A stretch of 64,000 bases of DNA from Rhodoferax_B ferrireducens_A (GCF_031458075.1 NZ_JAVDXT010000002.1:1116001-1180000), one strand, 5' to 3'. Shown: positions 33,676 to 44,434, counted from the stretch's first letter. Notes: a model not told the origin generated them from the sequence alone. Program-made: numbers and translations.

Positions 33676-35008
33676 CCAGCACCTGGCTTTTCCGATCCCA
33701 GTTGTACTTGCGCTTGCGGGCCTCGGGTAGCCACTCGGGATCGACTTGCATAAAGCCACGCTTGATAAACCAGTGCATGGTGCGGGTGGTGAGCACAAAA
33801 ATGCTTTGCAGACCGGCGGCGCGGGCCCGCTGCTCGATGCGTTTGAGCACCTTTTCACCGTCGCCCTGGCCTTGCACCTGGGGCGACACCGTCAGCGCGG
33901 CCATTTCGCCGGTCTGGGCTTCGGGGTAGGGGTAGAGCGCCGCGCAGGCGAAGATCACGCCATCGTGCTCCACCACGGTGTACAGGTTGGCATCGCGTTC
34001 GATCTCGGTACGGCTGCGTTTGACCAGGGTGCCATCTTTTTCGAACGGCTCGATCAGCTGCAAGATGCCGCCCACATCGTCCACCAGGGCTTCGCGCAGG
34101 CTTTCCAGCTTTTCGTCGACCACCATGGTGCCTATGCCGTCATGCACATAGACCTCCAGCAAGATTGCGCCGTCCACCGCAAACGGGATGATGTGGCTGC
34201 GCTCCACGCCCGACTTGCAGGCCTTCACGCAGTGCTGCAGGTAGAACGCGGTGTCGCTGGGCCGGTTGGCGGCGGGCAGCTCGGCCAGCAGTTTCTCGGC
34301 CACCGCCAGCGGCAGCTCGGTATCGATGGGGTTGTCTTCGCTTTCCGGTTCGTCGGGGCGGGTGCGGATGCCGGGTACCTCGGTCAGGAAGATCAGCTTG
34401 TCGGCCTGCAGCGCGCTGGCCACCGAGGTGGCTACCTCTTCCATGGTCAGGTTGAAGGCTTCGCCGGTGGGCGAGAAGCCAAACGGCGACAGCAGCAGCA
34501 TCGCCCCCATGTCGAGCACACGGGTGATGCCCCCCGTATCCACCTTGCGCACCAGGCCCGAGTGCTGAAAGTCCACCCCGTCCACAATGCCGACCGGCCT
34601 GGCAGTGATGAAGTTGCCTGAAATCACCCGCACGGTAGAGCCGGCCATCGGTGTATTCGGTAGGCCCTGGCTGAATGCGGCCTCGATTTCGTAACGCAGC
34701 TGGCCCGCGGCCTCCTGGGCGCAGTCCAGCGCGACTTCGTCGGTGATGCGGATGCCGTGCGAATACTTGGGGGCGTGGCCCTTGGCCTTCAGCTGCTCGT
34801 TGACCTGGGGGCGAAAGCCATGCACCAGCACGATCTTTACGCCCATGCTCTGGATCATCGCCAGGTCTTGTGCCAGGTTGGGCAGCTTGCCCGCGGCAAT
34901 GGCTTCGCCCGCCAAGCCAACCACAAAGGTCTGGTTACGGAACTTGTGGATATACGGTGCCACCGAGCGGAACCAGGGCACAAAGGTGAAATTGAAGACA
35001 GAGGTCAT
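33659..35008 (-). CDS. argA: Amino-acid N-acetyltransferase (N-acetylglutamate synthase)
   Basis: First step of arginine synthesis: acetyl-CoA + glutamate to N-acetylglutamate. The 449-residue protein has the classical two-domain form: an amino-acid-kinase-like domain (FVVGLAGEAIAAGKLPNLAQDLAMIQSMGVKIVLVHGFRPQVNEQL), which in the family binds the feedback inhibitor arginine, and a C-terminal GNAT domain (GEMAALTVSPQVQGQGDGEKVLKRIEQRARAAGL). Stand-alone gene. No ARG-box was recognised. Confidence 0.95.
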   Translation of the reverse strand: MTSVFNFTFVPWFRSVAPYIHKFRNQTFVVGLAGEAIAAGKLPNLAQDLAMIQSMGVKIVLVHGFRPQVNEQLKAKGHAPKYSHGIRITDEVALDCAQEAAGQLRYEIEAAFSQGLPNTPMAGSTVRVISGNFITARPVGIVDGVDFQHSGLVRKVDTGGITRVLDMGAMLLLSPFGFSPTGEAFNLTMEEVATSVASALQADKLIFLTEVPGIRTRPDEPESEDNPIDTELPLAVAEKLLAELPAANRPSDTAFYLQHCVKACKSGVERSHIIPFAVDGAILLEVYVHDGIGTMVVDEKLESLREALVDDVGGILQLIEPFEKDGTLVKRSRTEIERDANLYTVVEHDGVIFACAALYPYPEAQTGEMAALTVSPQVQGQGDGEKVLKRIEQRARAAGLQSIFVLTTRTMHWFIKRGFMQVDPEWLPEARKRKYNWDRKSQVLVKKLG

Positions 35009-35102
35009 GGCACGCGCAAAAAAGGTGGCAGGGCAAAGTTATTGCGCGATTCTCTACGAAGTTCAACCTTGTCCTTTCAGTGGGCGCAATGTCGACGCTG
35101 TG

Positions 35103-37247
35103 TCAGCGCATGGGCTGGCCGGCAATGGCGGCGTGCAGCAGGCGCAGACTGTGCGGTTCGCTCAGAAAACGCATTTGCTCTGCCGAACTTGGCGCGGCAC
35201 TGTGCATGCGGCTCAGTTGCAGCACGCGCTGGCGGCGCTGTTCACCGCGCAGGCCGCGGCCCGTATGGCGCGGGCCCAGTGCTTGCAGCGCCAGGGTCGC
35301 CAGACGCGGCAGGTCGCTCAACCAACTGGTGGCATTGTTGCGGGCTGCAGGATGCTTGGCATAACCCCAGGCCTGGCGCAGCACCGAGGGCGAATAGGTT
35401 TCTTCCGGAATCAGCAGCCAGCCGTGGGCCTGCAGACGCTTGCCCAGCGCGCCCTGGCTGCTCAGCACCGTGAACGGCACGGCCAGCAGCAGGGGCAAGC
35501 CCATGGGCAGCAACCATAGCGTGGTGGCAGGCGAGAACCAGGCCACGGCGCCCAGCAGCACCAGCACGCCCAGGCCCAGCGGACCGAAGCGCCGAGCGGC
35601 ATCGCCCCAGGCCAGGTCGCTGGCTTCCCGCGGGGGCGAGGTCCATTCCAGCCGCCAGCCGGTCAGTGCACCTATCACAAACAGGCTGTGTGCGGCCATG
35701 CGCAGTGGGGCTTGCAGCATGGACAGGGCGGCCTCCAGCAGGGTGCTGCCAATCAGCGCAACCGTGCCGCCAAAGGCGCGCTGCTCGCCGCGCAACAAGA
35801 CCGCTGCCAGGCCCAGCACCCGCGGCAGGGCCAGCATCAGGGCGGTAGAGGCCCAGAGCGTCACCACGCTGTGGTTGGACCACACATTTATTTCGCTGTC
35901 GTGCAGCCACAGTGCGGCGCCCAGCACCACATACAGCAGCCACAGCGGCGCCGACACATAGGCCATGGCGCCGGTGGCCAGCATGGCGCGGTGTACGGCC
36001 TGCAGGCCGGGTTCGGCCAGCAGGCGTGCATTCTGCAGATTGCCCTGGCACCAGCGGCGGTCGCGCTGCAGTTCGGCCAGCAGATGCGGCGGTTGCTGTT
36101 CGTAGCTGCCATCCAGGTCGTTGACCAGCCAGACTTCGTAGCCGGCGCGGCGCATCAGGGCGGCTTCGACAAAGTCGTGCGACAGGATTTCGCCGGCCAG
36201 CGCGCCCTTGCCAGGCAGGGTGGCCAAGGCGCAATGCTCCATGAACGGGGCAATGCGGATGATGGCGTTGTGGCCCCAGTAATGGGCTTCGCCCAACTGC
36301 CAGAACTGCATGCCGGCGGTAAACAATCGACCGGTCACCCGGCTGCCGAACTGCTGCGCCCGCGCATGCAAAGTGGCATGGCCGCAGGCGCGGGGGGCGG
36401 TCTGCAAGATGCCGGCACGCGGATGGGCTTCCATCAGGCGGGCCAGGGTCACCAGGGTGTCGCCGCTCATCACGCTGTCGGCATCCATCACCACCATATA
36501 GCGGTAGCCACGGCCCCAGCGGCGGCAAAAGTCCGCCACATTGCCGGCCTTGCGGCGGGTCCGGTGCTGGCGCCAGCGGTAGTGCACGCGTATCGTGCTG
36601 CCACCGGCTTGCAGCTGGTCACGCAGGTCTTGCCAGGCGGTGAGCTCGGCGGCACGCAGGGCCGGGTCGTTGCTGTCCGACAGCACAAACACATCGAACA
36701 GGCGCTCGGCTCCCGATGCCACCAGCGACTCGCAGGTCGCACGGAGACCGGCAAACACCGTGGTCACGTCTTCGTTACAGATCGGCATGATGACGGCGGT
36801 GCGCGCATCGGCCGGCAGGGTTACCCCCTCGGCGCTGCGCGCCGACAGCGCATGGCGGTCGCCGCGCAGTGTGACGATAAATCCCATCACCGCCGTCACG
36901 GTGCCCGCTGACACCCAGGCAAACAGCAGTGCAAACAGGCCCAACTGGGCAGCCAGCATCAGATCGCTGCCAGCCCCCGGTTGCGCGCGCCACAGTAGGG
37001 CGGTGGCGAATACGGTGGCCGCCAAAATCCAGAACATCAGCCAACGCCGGCGTTGCTGGGCTGCGGCCTCCCAGGCCGGAGCCTGGGTTTGCAGCCGCGC
37101 CGCGCTGGCACGCCAGGGGGCATCGGCTGGGGCTTGCTCGCCCTGCAGGCGGCGTACAAAGCCCAGCCAGGGTTGGGCGAGCATGGAGCCGCGTTGGATG
37201 GGCGGCATGCCGGGCGGCGTGGTGCGGGAGTAGGAGCGTGTAGTCAT
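35103..37247 (-). CDS. opgH: Glucans biosynthesis glucosyltransferase OpgH
   Basis: A 714-residue inner-membrane GT2 glucosyltransferase that makes the beta-1,2 backbone of osmoregulated periplasmic glucans from UDP-glucose. Catalytic motifs: AVIMPICNEDVTTVFAGL, DSND, MVVMDADSVMSGDTL (DxD), LSHDFVEAALMRRAGYEVW (TED-like base region) and DRRWCQGNLQN (the QxxRW equivalent). Two helices precede the catalytic loop and about six follow. It starts within the opgG stop (ATGA overlap), so the two are translationally coupled. Promoter and regulation: see the sigma-54 site before opgG. Confidence 0.95.
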   Translation of the reverse strand: MTTRSYSRTTPPGMPPIQRGSMLAQPWLGFVRRLQGEQAPADAPWRASAARLQTQAPAWEAAAQQRRRWLMFWILAATVFATALLWRAQPGAGSDLMLAAQLGLFALLFAWVSAGTVTAVMGFIVTLRGDRHALSARSAEGVTLPADARTAVIMPICNEDVTTVFAGLRATCESLVASGAERLFDVFVLSDSNDPALRAAELTAWQDLRDQLQAGGSTIRVHYRWRQHRTRRKAGNVADFCRRWGRGYRYMVVMDADSVMSGDTLVTLARLMEAHPRAGILQTAPRACGHATLHARAQQFGSRVTGRLFTAGMQFWQLGEAHYWGHNAIIRIAPFMEHCALATLPGKGALAGEILSHDFVEAALMRRAGYEVWLVNDLDGSYEQQPPHLLAELQRDRRWCQGNLQNARLLAEPGLQAVHRAMLATGAMAYVSAPLWLLYVVLGAALWLHDSEINVWSNHSVVTLWASTALMLALPRVLGLAAVLLRGEQRAFGGTVALIGSTLLEAALSMLQAPLRMAAHSLFVIGALTGWRLEWTSPPREASDLAWGDAARRFGPLGLGVLVLLGAVAWFSPATTLWLLPMGLPLLLAVPFTVLSSQGALGKRLQAHGWLLIPEETYSPSVLRQAWGYAKHPAARNNATSWLSDLPRLATLALQALGPRHTGRGLRGEQRRQRVLQLSRMHSAAPSSAEQMRFLSEPHSLRLLHAAIAGQPMR

Positions 37248-38779
37248 AGGGGTACCAGGATGTGGGTCCATGTTTCGCTGATGGTGTTGGGGCCGGAGGT
37301 GAGGTAGGCACGCAGTTCCACGGGGCGGCTGGCGTCCACGGGCTTCACGCGCAATGCCAGGCGCCAGGCACCGGTGGCCTCTACGCGGTAGACGTTTTGT
37401 TCGGTGATCTGGCCGTTGCTGTCGGCGCTGGCGATGGCACGGACCTCACCGGCTTTGGGCAGGTCGGGTCCGGCGAAGTCGACAATCAGCTGCTGCTCGT
37501 TGGGCGCCAGTGTGGCAAAGCTGCGGCCCACGCGGGTCTGGGCCACCCAGGCGGCCGGTGGGCGCTGCTGGGCATCGCCCTGCCAGGCCACCTGCCAGCC
37601 TATGTCCAGCGGCTGGCCGGGCATGGGCAATTTGGCGGGCACCCAGTAGGCAACGATGTTGTCGTGGGTTTCGTCGGGCGTGTGCAACTGCACCAGTTCC
37701 ACCCGGCCCGCACCCCAGTCGCCAGTGGGGGTGACCCAGGCGGAAGGGCGGCGTTCGTAGCTGGCCTCGCTGTCTTCGTAGCTGCTGAAGTTGCGGTCGC
37801 GTTGCATCAGGCCAAAGCCTTTGGGCGACTGGGTGGTGAACGAGGTGACCAGCGGCTTGCGTGGATTCTGCAGCGGGCGCCACAGCCATTCACCTTCGCC
37901 GCTGGCGACCATCAGACCATCGGAGTCATGCACCTCGGGGCGAAAGTCATCCCGGCTCGGCTGGTTTTCACCAAAGGTGAACATGCTGGTCAGCGGCGCA
38001 ATGCCCAGGGTCTTGATCGGGTTCTTGCCCGCGTCGCGCAGGTACAGGCGGGCCTGCACCTTCATGGTGGTGGTGCTGCCGGGCTGGATTTCAAAGCGGT
38101 AGGCACCGCTGACCCGGGGCGAGTCCAGCAGTGCCAGCACGTTCAGCGCGGTAGAGCCGGCCGTGGGCTTTTCGATCCAGAAGTCGGTAAAGCGAGGAAA
38201 CTCTTCTGGGCCGCCGCCTGCGGTGTCTACCGCCAAGCCGCGGGCCGACAGGCCGTAGTGCAGCCCGGTGCTGAGTGCGCGGAAGTAGCTGGCGCCCTGG
38301 AACACCACCAGTTCGTCCTTGTAGGCTGGGTTGTTCAGCGGGTAATGCACCCGGAAACCGGCGTGGCCAATATCGCCCCAGGTTTCGGGCTTCAATGTGT
38401 TGGCGCCGTAGGTGAAGTCCGATGGGTTGAAGCGGAACGGGCGGTCGCCCTCGGCCGTGATTTCATGCATGCGCACAGGCTCGGTCTGGTACTTGCCGAG
38501 ATGGAAGAACATCAGTTCATACGGCAATTGATCGCTGCGCCAGGCGGCCCGCTCGGGTTTGAAGCGGATGTCACGCATCTGGTCGTAGCTCAGCTTGCGC
38601 AGCACATCGGGGGTACGGCTGGGTGCGGGGCGGTAGGGCTGGGCTGCCAGTGCCTTGGCGCGCTCGCCTACGGTGTCAAATTCGGTGCGCCCGGGGGCGG
38701 CGAGCACAGCCAGGGGGGCGGCCAGTAGCAGTGCAGCCAGCGGAAGATGGTGTCGTTGAGCGTGTAGTGGAGAGTTCAT
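37244..38779 (-). CDS. opgG: Glucan biosynthesis protein G (OpgG/MdoG)
   Basis: A 511-residue periplasmic protein needed for branching and release of periplasmic glucans. A Sec signal spans about residues 1-28 (HHLPLAALLLAAPLAVLAAP). Family blocks: FDTVGERAKALAAQPYRP, YDQMRDIRFKPERAAWR, YFRALSTGLHYGLSARGLAVDTA, LLDSPRVSGAYRF and the end domain with PNTISETWTHILVPL. No Shine-Dalgarno sequence precedes ATG 38779, and no later ATG, GTG or TTG keeps the signal peptide. The predicted sigma-54 transcript would start about two bases before the ATG. Confidence 0.94.
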   Translation of the reverse strand: MNSPLHAQRHHLPLAALLLAAPLAVLAAPGRTEFDTVGERAKALAAQPYRPAPSRTPDVLRKLSYDQMRDIRFKPERAAWRSDQLPYELMFFHLGKYQTEPVRMHEITAEGDRPFRFNPSDFTYGANTLKPETWGDIGHAGFRVHYPLNNPAYKDELVVFQGASYFRALSTGLHYGLSARGLAVDTAGGGPEEFPRFTDFWIEKPTAGSTALNVLALLDSPRVSGAYRFEIQPGSTTTMKVQARLYLRDAGKNPIKTLGIAPLTSMFTFGENQPSRDDFRPEVHDSDGLMVASGEGEWLWRPLQNPRKPLVTSFTTQSPKGFGLMQRDRNFSSYEDSEASYERRPSAWVTPTGDWGAGRVELVQLHTPDETHDNIVAYWVPAKLPMPGQPLDIGWQVAWQGDAQQRPPAAWVAQTRVGRSFATLAPNEQQLIVDFAGPDLPKAGEVRAIASADSNGQITEQNVYRVEATGAWRLALRVKPVDASRPVELRAYLTSGPNTISETWTHILVPL

Positions 38780-38791
38780 TGCACGTATTAG

Positions 38792-38807
38792 TGCAAACCC
38801 TGTGCCA
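38792..38807 (-). promoter_or_regulatory. Sigma-54 (RpoN) promoter of opgGH
   Basis: On the minus strand, TGGCACAGGGTTTGCA. It fits TGGCACR-N4-TTGCW in every defined base, with GG and GC correctly spaced. The C of GC is at 38793, so transcription should begin near 38781, two bases before the opgG ATG. Confidence 0.85.
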
Positions 38808-38825
38808 CGCAAAAATACCTATTTA

Positions 38826-38838
38826 AATCAATAGCTTG
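38826..38838 (+). promoter_or_regulatory. IHF binding site candidate
   Basis: AATCAATAGCTTG matches the consensus WATCAA-N4-TTR in all defined positions and has an AT-rich flank (AAAAATACCTATTTAA). It lies between the sigma-54 promoter and the first palindromic activator site, where IHF bending would be expected. Confidence 0.65.
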
Positions 38839-38881
38839 GCGCGTCTTGTGAGCGTATTCCTACAAGCTGCCCGGTCAAAAC

Positions 38882-38899
38882 CGTCGCCGATTGGCGACA
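38882..38899. promoter_or_regulatory. GlrR-type activator site 1
   Basis: CGTC-GCCGATTGGC-GACA; inner palindrome GTCGCC-GATT-GGCGAC. It matches TGTC-N10-GACA in seven of eight bases. Its centre is about 109 bases upstream of the predicted opgG transcription start. Confidence 0.7.
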
Positions 38900-38964
38900 G
38901 GCTGCCGGGCCTGGCCTACGCTTGGGCCCTAAGTAGCTGATTTGTAAAGACAAATAGCCTGTCG

Positions 38965-40403
<1,439 letters not shown>

Positions 40404-40407
<4 letters not shown>

Positions 40408-41003
40408 GGCGCTTTGTCCAGGCGGCGCGGCGCCAGCGAGCGTTCGATGGCCTTCAGCGCCTCCAGTTGTTCGTTCAGCTGGTCGATGCGGCGCTGGCTG
40501 TCGCGCAGCTGCTGCGACTGGCGCGCGACCAGCTCTTCCAGCCGCTTTTGCTCACCGGCCCGAGTCGCCAGCAGCCGCGCCCAGTCAACCCAGGGCTGGG
40601 CGGCGGGGTCGGCCGACTGCTGCAGCTGTTCTAGCAAGGGCAGGGCGCGGTTGACGTCGCCTGGAGTACGGGTGTTCATCCAGACCAGGGCCAGATGCAC
40701 CGTGCCGGCGGGGGTGGTGGGCTCGGCGGCCAGGCGCGCGGCCAGGGCGGGCAGGGTGTCGGGGGCGGCCACGCGCAAAGCTTCTTGCCAGCGCAGCAAC
40801 TGGCGCCCGGCTTCGTCGGCAGGTTCGGGCTGCGGTGGCTTGGGTGGGGTCACGATCTGCACTGCGGGCGCTGGCGGCGGCACAGATACCGCTGCGGGTT
40901 GCGCAGGGGGCGGAGGCGCTGGCGGCGGCAGTACCACCGAGCTGCAGGCGGCCAGGGTGACCAGACTCAATAGGCCGAGTCGGCGAAGCATTGGCTCATG
41001 CAT
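40404..41003 (-). CDS. GlrL/QseG-like outer-membrane lipoprotein
   Basis: A 199-residue lipoprotein between the kinase and regulator genes, the position of qseG/yfhG in enterobacteria. Lipobox: LLSLVTLAACSS (cysteine about residue 20). A Pro-rich linker follows (VVLPPPAPPPPAQPAAVSVPP), then a helical part ending in a coiled coil (ELVARQSQQLRDSQRRIDQLNEQLEALKAI). The start overlaps the kinase stop (ATGCATGA); ATG 40991 is an alternative. In E. coli the counterpart binds and activates the kinase periplasmic domain; a similar role is inferred here. Confidence 0.82.
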
Positions 41004-42420
41004 GGGAATTTTCCAACGGCAAAAGGATTTGAAAACAGGCGCCCGCCGCATCGGCGGCGAGCCGGACCTGGCCCCCGTGGGCGCTGACTTGCTCGCGCAC
41101 GATGGACAGGCCGATACCGCTGCCCCGGGCCTGGCCCTGGGGTTGCAGGCTGCCGCGGTAAAACGGATCGAAGATATGTTCGCGGTCGGCCGCCGGAACG
41201 CCCGGGCCGTTGTCGCTGATTTGCAGCACCGCTTTGTCGCCCAGCGTGCCCACCCACCAGCGGATGCGGCCGCCCGACGGGCTGAAGCGGATGGCGTTGG
41301 ACAGCAAATTGCCCAGCGCCGCGCCCAGGCGTTCCGGGTCCACCGGCTGGACCAGCGCCACATCGCCTTCCACCGCCACCGACAGGCTGCGCGCCTGCCA
41401 GCTCAGGCGCTGGGCCTGCACCACCTGTTCCACCAGGCTGCGCAGCGGGGTCGGGCGGCGCTGCAGCCGGCGCGCGTCAAAGGCGGCGGCGTTGTAGCGC
41501 AGCAGGTCTTCGATCTGCTGCTGCAGCACGCTGGTGTTGTGCTGCAGGATGCCCACGATCTCGGCCTGCTCGGCGCCCAGCGTGCCGCCCACGCCCTCTT
41601 GCAGCAGCGACACGGCTTCGCTCACCGCGGCCAGCGGGGTCTTCAGCTCATGCGAGGTGTGGCGTAGAAAGCGGGCCTTGTCTTCGTCCAGTTCGGTCAG
41701 GCGCAGGCGCAGCCAGTCGAGCTGGCGGCCCAGGCTGGACAGGTCGGCCGGGCCGCGGATGTTCACCGGCTCGGCGAGCCGGCCTTCGCCCAGCGCCACG
41801 ATGGCCAGGCCCAGGCGCCGCAGCGGCCGGGTCAGCCACAGGCCAAAGGCCAGGGCCGCCACTGCGGCCGCCACGATGGCCACCAGCACCTGCTGCACCT
41901 GCCGGTTGCGCTGGGTTTCCAGGGCGTCCTGCACCTCCTGGTTGCGCTGGCTGATGCTTTGCTGCACCTGCTGGGTCAGGCTGCGCAAGATGTTTTCCAG
42001 CGCACGGAATTCGGTGGCCACGGCCTGCTCGCGGGCGGCCAGGTCCAGCCGCTGGTCGGCCAGCTGGCTGCGCACACGCACCGCCCCGGCCAGCCATTGC
42101 TGGGTCAGCACCTGGGTCGGTGGGTACTGGCCCAGGGGCAGCAGCAGGGCCTGCGCCTGGTTGGCCGCGTCATCAAAACGCTGGCGCAGCGCGTCGTCGC
42201 CCAGCACCAGGTACTGGCGGGCTGCACGTTCCATGTCGGTGCTGCGTTCGGCCAGGCCGCGGGTCGACAAATTGAGCTGGATGCTTTGCTGCCCGGCCTC
42301 GCGGCTCTTGGCCAGCAGGCCTTGCAGCGCCTGCAGGCCGCTCAGCGACACCGCGCCCAGCAGCACGGACATCAGCACAAAAGCCAGCAACAGCAGTTGG
42401 CGAAAAGAGGCACGTAACAT
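40996..42420 (-). CDS. glrK: Sensor histidine kinase, GlrK/QseE type
   Basis: A 474-residue inner-membrane kinase. Transmembrane segments: FRQLLLLAFVLMSVLLGAVSL near the N-terminus and VLVAIVAAAVAALAFGLWL before a HAMP region; a helical periplasmic domain of ~150 residues lies between. The phospho-acceptor is in FLRHTSHELKTPLAAV; N-box NLLSNAIRFSP; G boxes ISDNGPGVP and GSGIGLSIVRE. First gene of the glrK-lipoprotein-glrR operon. The start ATG 42420 is chosen by analogy to GlrK (short basic N-terminus then TM1); ATGs up to 42528 are possible. Confidence 0.9.
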   Translation of the reverse strand: MLRASFRQLLLLAFVLMSVLLGAVSLSGLQALQGLLAKSREAGQQSIQLNLSTRGLAERSTDMERAARQYLVLGDDALRQRFDDAANQAQALLLPLGQYPPTQVLTQQWLAGAVRVRSQLADQRLDLAAREQAVATEFRALENILRSLTQQVQQSISQRNQEVQDALETQRNRQVQQVLVAIVAAAVAALAFGLWLTRPLRRLGLAIVALGEGRLAEPVNIRGPADLSSLGRQLDWLRLRLTELDEDKARFLRHTSHELKTPLAAVSEAVSLLQEGVGGTLGAEQAEIVGILQHNTSVLQQQIEDLLRYNAAAFDARRLQRRPTPLRSLVEQVVQAQRLSWQARSLSVAVEGDVALVQPVDPERLGAALGNLLSNAIRFSPSGGRIRWWVGTLGDKAVLQISDNGPGVPAADREHIFDPFYRGSLQPQGQARGSGIGLSIVREQVSAHGGQVRLAADAAGACFQILLPLENSHA

Positions 42421-42580
42421 CAAGGGGAGGGTGGTCCAATCGGGCAGCGCGGCGGATGGCGCTGCTGTCGGCCCAGTATAAAAGGGTGTGCTGCGCTGCA
42501 GCATATGCAAGGCCATCCTTACGTTCACGTGCGGGCTATGCTGTGCAAGATTGAACCCCGCAGTCTTGCCGGTGGTTTAT

Positions 42581-42645
42581 AAGATGTTTAGGCCTCTAGC
42601 GCATATTCCACCAGCGCTGGCAGCTATCAATTGAATAGTGAAATG
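42581..42645 (-). repeat. Comamonadaceae interspersed repeat, copy F
   Basis: On the minus strand: CAATTGATAGCTGCCAGCGC, then TGGTGGAATATGCGCTAGAG, then GCCTAAAC. One of the best-preserved copies. It lies between the divergent kinase and YcaQ genes and reaches the YcaQ start codon. Confidence 0.85.
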
Positions 42646-43893
42646 AACTTGCCCTCAGAAGACACTCCGGCCAACGCGCCTCTCACCCTGGCCCAGGCCC
42701 GATTGCTGCAGCTGGCCGCCCAGGGCTTGCTGACCACGCCGCGCCGTGCCGCCACCCCGCTGGCGCTGCGCGACTGCATCGCCCGCATGCAGCTGCTGCA
42801 GATCGACACCATCAGCGTGGTCGCGCGCAGCCCCTACCTGGTGCTGTTCTCACGGCTGGGCGCCTATCCGCAGGCCTGGCTGGACACTGCGCTGGCCGAT
42901 GGCCATTTGTTCGAAACCTGGGCCCACGAGGCCTGCTTTGCGCCCACCGACGATGTGCTGCTGCACCGTAGCTACAACCAGCACGCGCGCCGGCACTGGA
43001 GCCTGCTGAACGGCCAGGCGGTGCAGGCCAGCCAGCGTGCCCACCTGGACAGCCTGCTTGCGCACATCGGCAGCAAGGGCCCGGTCAAGTCCTCCGAGTT
43101 CGCCCGGCAAGACGGCAAGACCGGCAACGGCTGGTGGGACCGCAAGGACGAAAAGCGCTGGCTGGAGGCCTTGTTCGCCAGCGGCGAGCTGATGGTCAAG
43201 CGGCGCGACAGCTTCCAGCGCGTCTACGACCTGGCACACCGCGTGCACCCGCGCCTGGCCGACGCCGTGCTGCCCGAAGCCGCTGCCGTGCACCGCCATT
43301 TCACCGAGAAAGCCATCCTGGCCCTGGGCATCACCCAGGCCCGCTGGGTGCACGACTATTTCCGCCAGAAGCCGCGTTTAAAAGATGCCGACCTGGATGT
43401 ACTGGTGGAGCAGGGCGTGGTGCAGCGCGTGCAAGTCCAGGGCTGGACGCTGCCCGGCTATGTGCACCAGCAGCACGCCGAGCTGCTGCAAACCGCCCAG
43501 GCCGGCAAGCTGCGTGCCACCCACACCGCGCTGCTGTCGCCCTTCGACCCGCTGGTCTGGGACCGCGAACGCGCGTCCGCCATGTGGGGCTTCGACTACC
43601 GCATCGAGTGCTATACGCCGGAGGACAAGCGCACCTACGGCTACTTCGTGCTGCCCATCCTGCACAAGGGCGCGCTGGTCGGCCGGCTGGATGCCAAGGC
43701 CCACCGCGCGCAGGGCGCATTCGAGGTGAAGGCGCTGTTTCTGGAAGACGGCGTGAAGTTGAGTGACGCGGCGGTGCAGGCGGTGGCCGAGGCGATCACG
43801 CGCTGCGCGGATTGGCATGGCACGCCGGAGGTGCTGCTGGGGCGGACCGAGCCCCAGGCAATGGGCGAGCGGCTGCGTAGCGCCGGGCTGTAG
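42643..43893 (+). CDS. Winged-helix DNA glycosylase, YcaQ/AlkX family
   Basis: A 416-residue protein of the HTH_42 family. Members such as E. coli YcaQ (AlkX) unhook interstrand crosslinks and remove bulky alkylated bases. The catalytic QxD motif of the YcaQ branch is at residues 53-55 (QLLQIDTISVVARSPYLVLFSRLG). Other blocks: FETWAHEACFAP, the winged-helix region KGPVKSSEF and ALLSPFDPLVWDRERASAMWGFDYRIECYTP, which is highly conserved. ATG 43643 is not needed; ATG 42643, at the edge of repeat copy F, gives the full family N-terminus. A TTG four codons upstream is an alternative. Confidence 0.9.
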   Translation: MNLPSEDTPANAPLTLAQARLLQLAAQGLLTTPRRAATPLALRDCIARMQLLQIDTISVVARSPYLVLFSRLGAYPQAWLDTALADGHLFETWAHEACFAPTDDVLLHRSYNQHARRHWSLLNGQAVQASQRAHLDSLLAHIGSKGPVKSSEFARQDGKTGNGWWDRKDEKRWLEALFASGELMVKRRDSFQRVYDLAHRVHPRLADAVLPEAAAVHRHFTEKAILALGITQARWVHDYFRQKPRLKDADLDVLVEQGVVQRVQVQGWTLPGYVHQQHAELLQTAQAGKLRATHTALLSPFDPLVWDRERASAMWGFDYRIECYTPEDKRTYGYFVLPILHKGALVGRLDAKAHRAQGAFEVKALFLEDGVKLSDAAVQAVAEAITRCADWHGTPEVLLGRTEPQAMGERLRSAGL

Positions 43894-43982
43894 GACTGGG
43901 CCTACATTTTTGCGAAGCCCCGTCCGATAGTGCCTGCTGCCCGCAGTAGCAGGATGACAACTTTCTACGAAAGGAGTCTCAC

Positions 43983-44384
43983 ATGCCGGCACGCAACCAA
44001 ACACTCATCGACCTGGAAAAGAAGTTCTGGCAGTCCATGGTCGACCAGGACACCGACACGGCCCTGGACATGCTCAGCGAACCCGCGCTGATGGTCAGCA
44101 CCCATGGGGCGATGAAGTTCGACCACGCGGGTTACCGCAAGATGGCCGAGCAAGGGTCCATGGTGGTCAAGTCCTTTGAGCTTAACGACGTGGAAGTGGT
44201 GTTTCCCAACGACGCCACCGCCATCCTCAGCTACCGCGTCAAGCAGGCTGTGGCCCCCCGGGGCAAGGGCGAGAGCACCGAACAGGAAATGCATGACACC
44301 TCAACCTGGGTGCAGAAGGGCAAGAGTTGGCAATGCGTGATGCATACGGAGACGCCGGTGGAGGCGGGGCGGAAGGTGCATTGA
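43983..44384 (+). CDS. NTF2-like (DUF4440/SnoaL-type) protein
   Basis: A 133-residue single-domain protein beginning LIDLEKKFWQSMVDQDTDTALDMLSEPALMVSTHGAMKF and ending HDTSTWVQKGKSWQCVMHTETPV. This is the cone-shaped NTF2-like fold of the DUF4440 type, found in isomerases, hydrolases and ligand-binding proteins. A GAAAGGAG ribosome-binding site lies just upstream. Function unknown. A strong hairpin follows its stop. Confidence 0.8.
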   Translation: MPARNQTLIDLEKKFWQSMVDQDTDTALDMLSEPALMVSTHGAMKFDHAGYRKMAEQGSMVVKSFELNDVEVVFPNDATAILSYRVKQAVAPRGKGESTEQEMHDTSTWVQKGKSWQCVMHTETPVEAGRKVH

Positions 44385-44416
44385 CTGACCTGCCCCGGTT
44401 TTCCGGGGCAGGTCAG
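44385..44416. terminator. Bidirectional hairpin between convergent genes
   Basis: Perfect 14-bp stem CTGACCTGCCCCGG (44385-44398) / CCGGGGCAGGTCAG (44403-44416) with loop TTTT, starting immediately after the NTF2-like gene stop and 18 bases before the opposing gene's stop. No T-run follows, so it may stop exonucleases more than transcription. Confidence 0.65.
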
Positions 44417-44434
44417 CCAATGGATGGTTTCATC

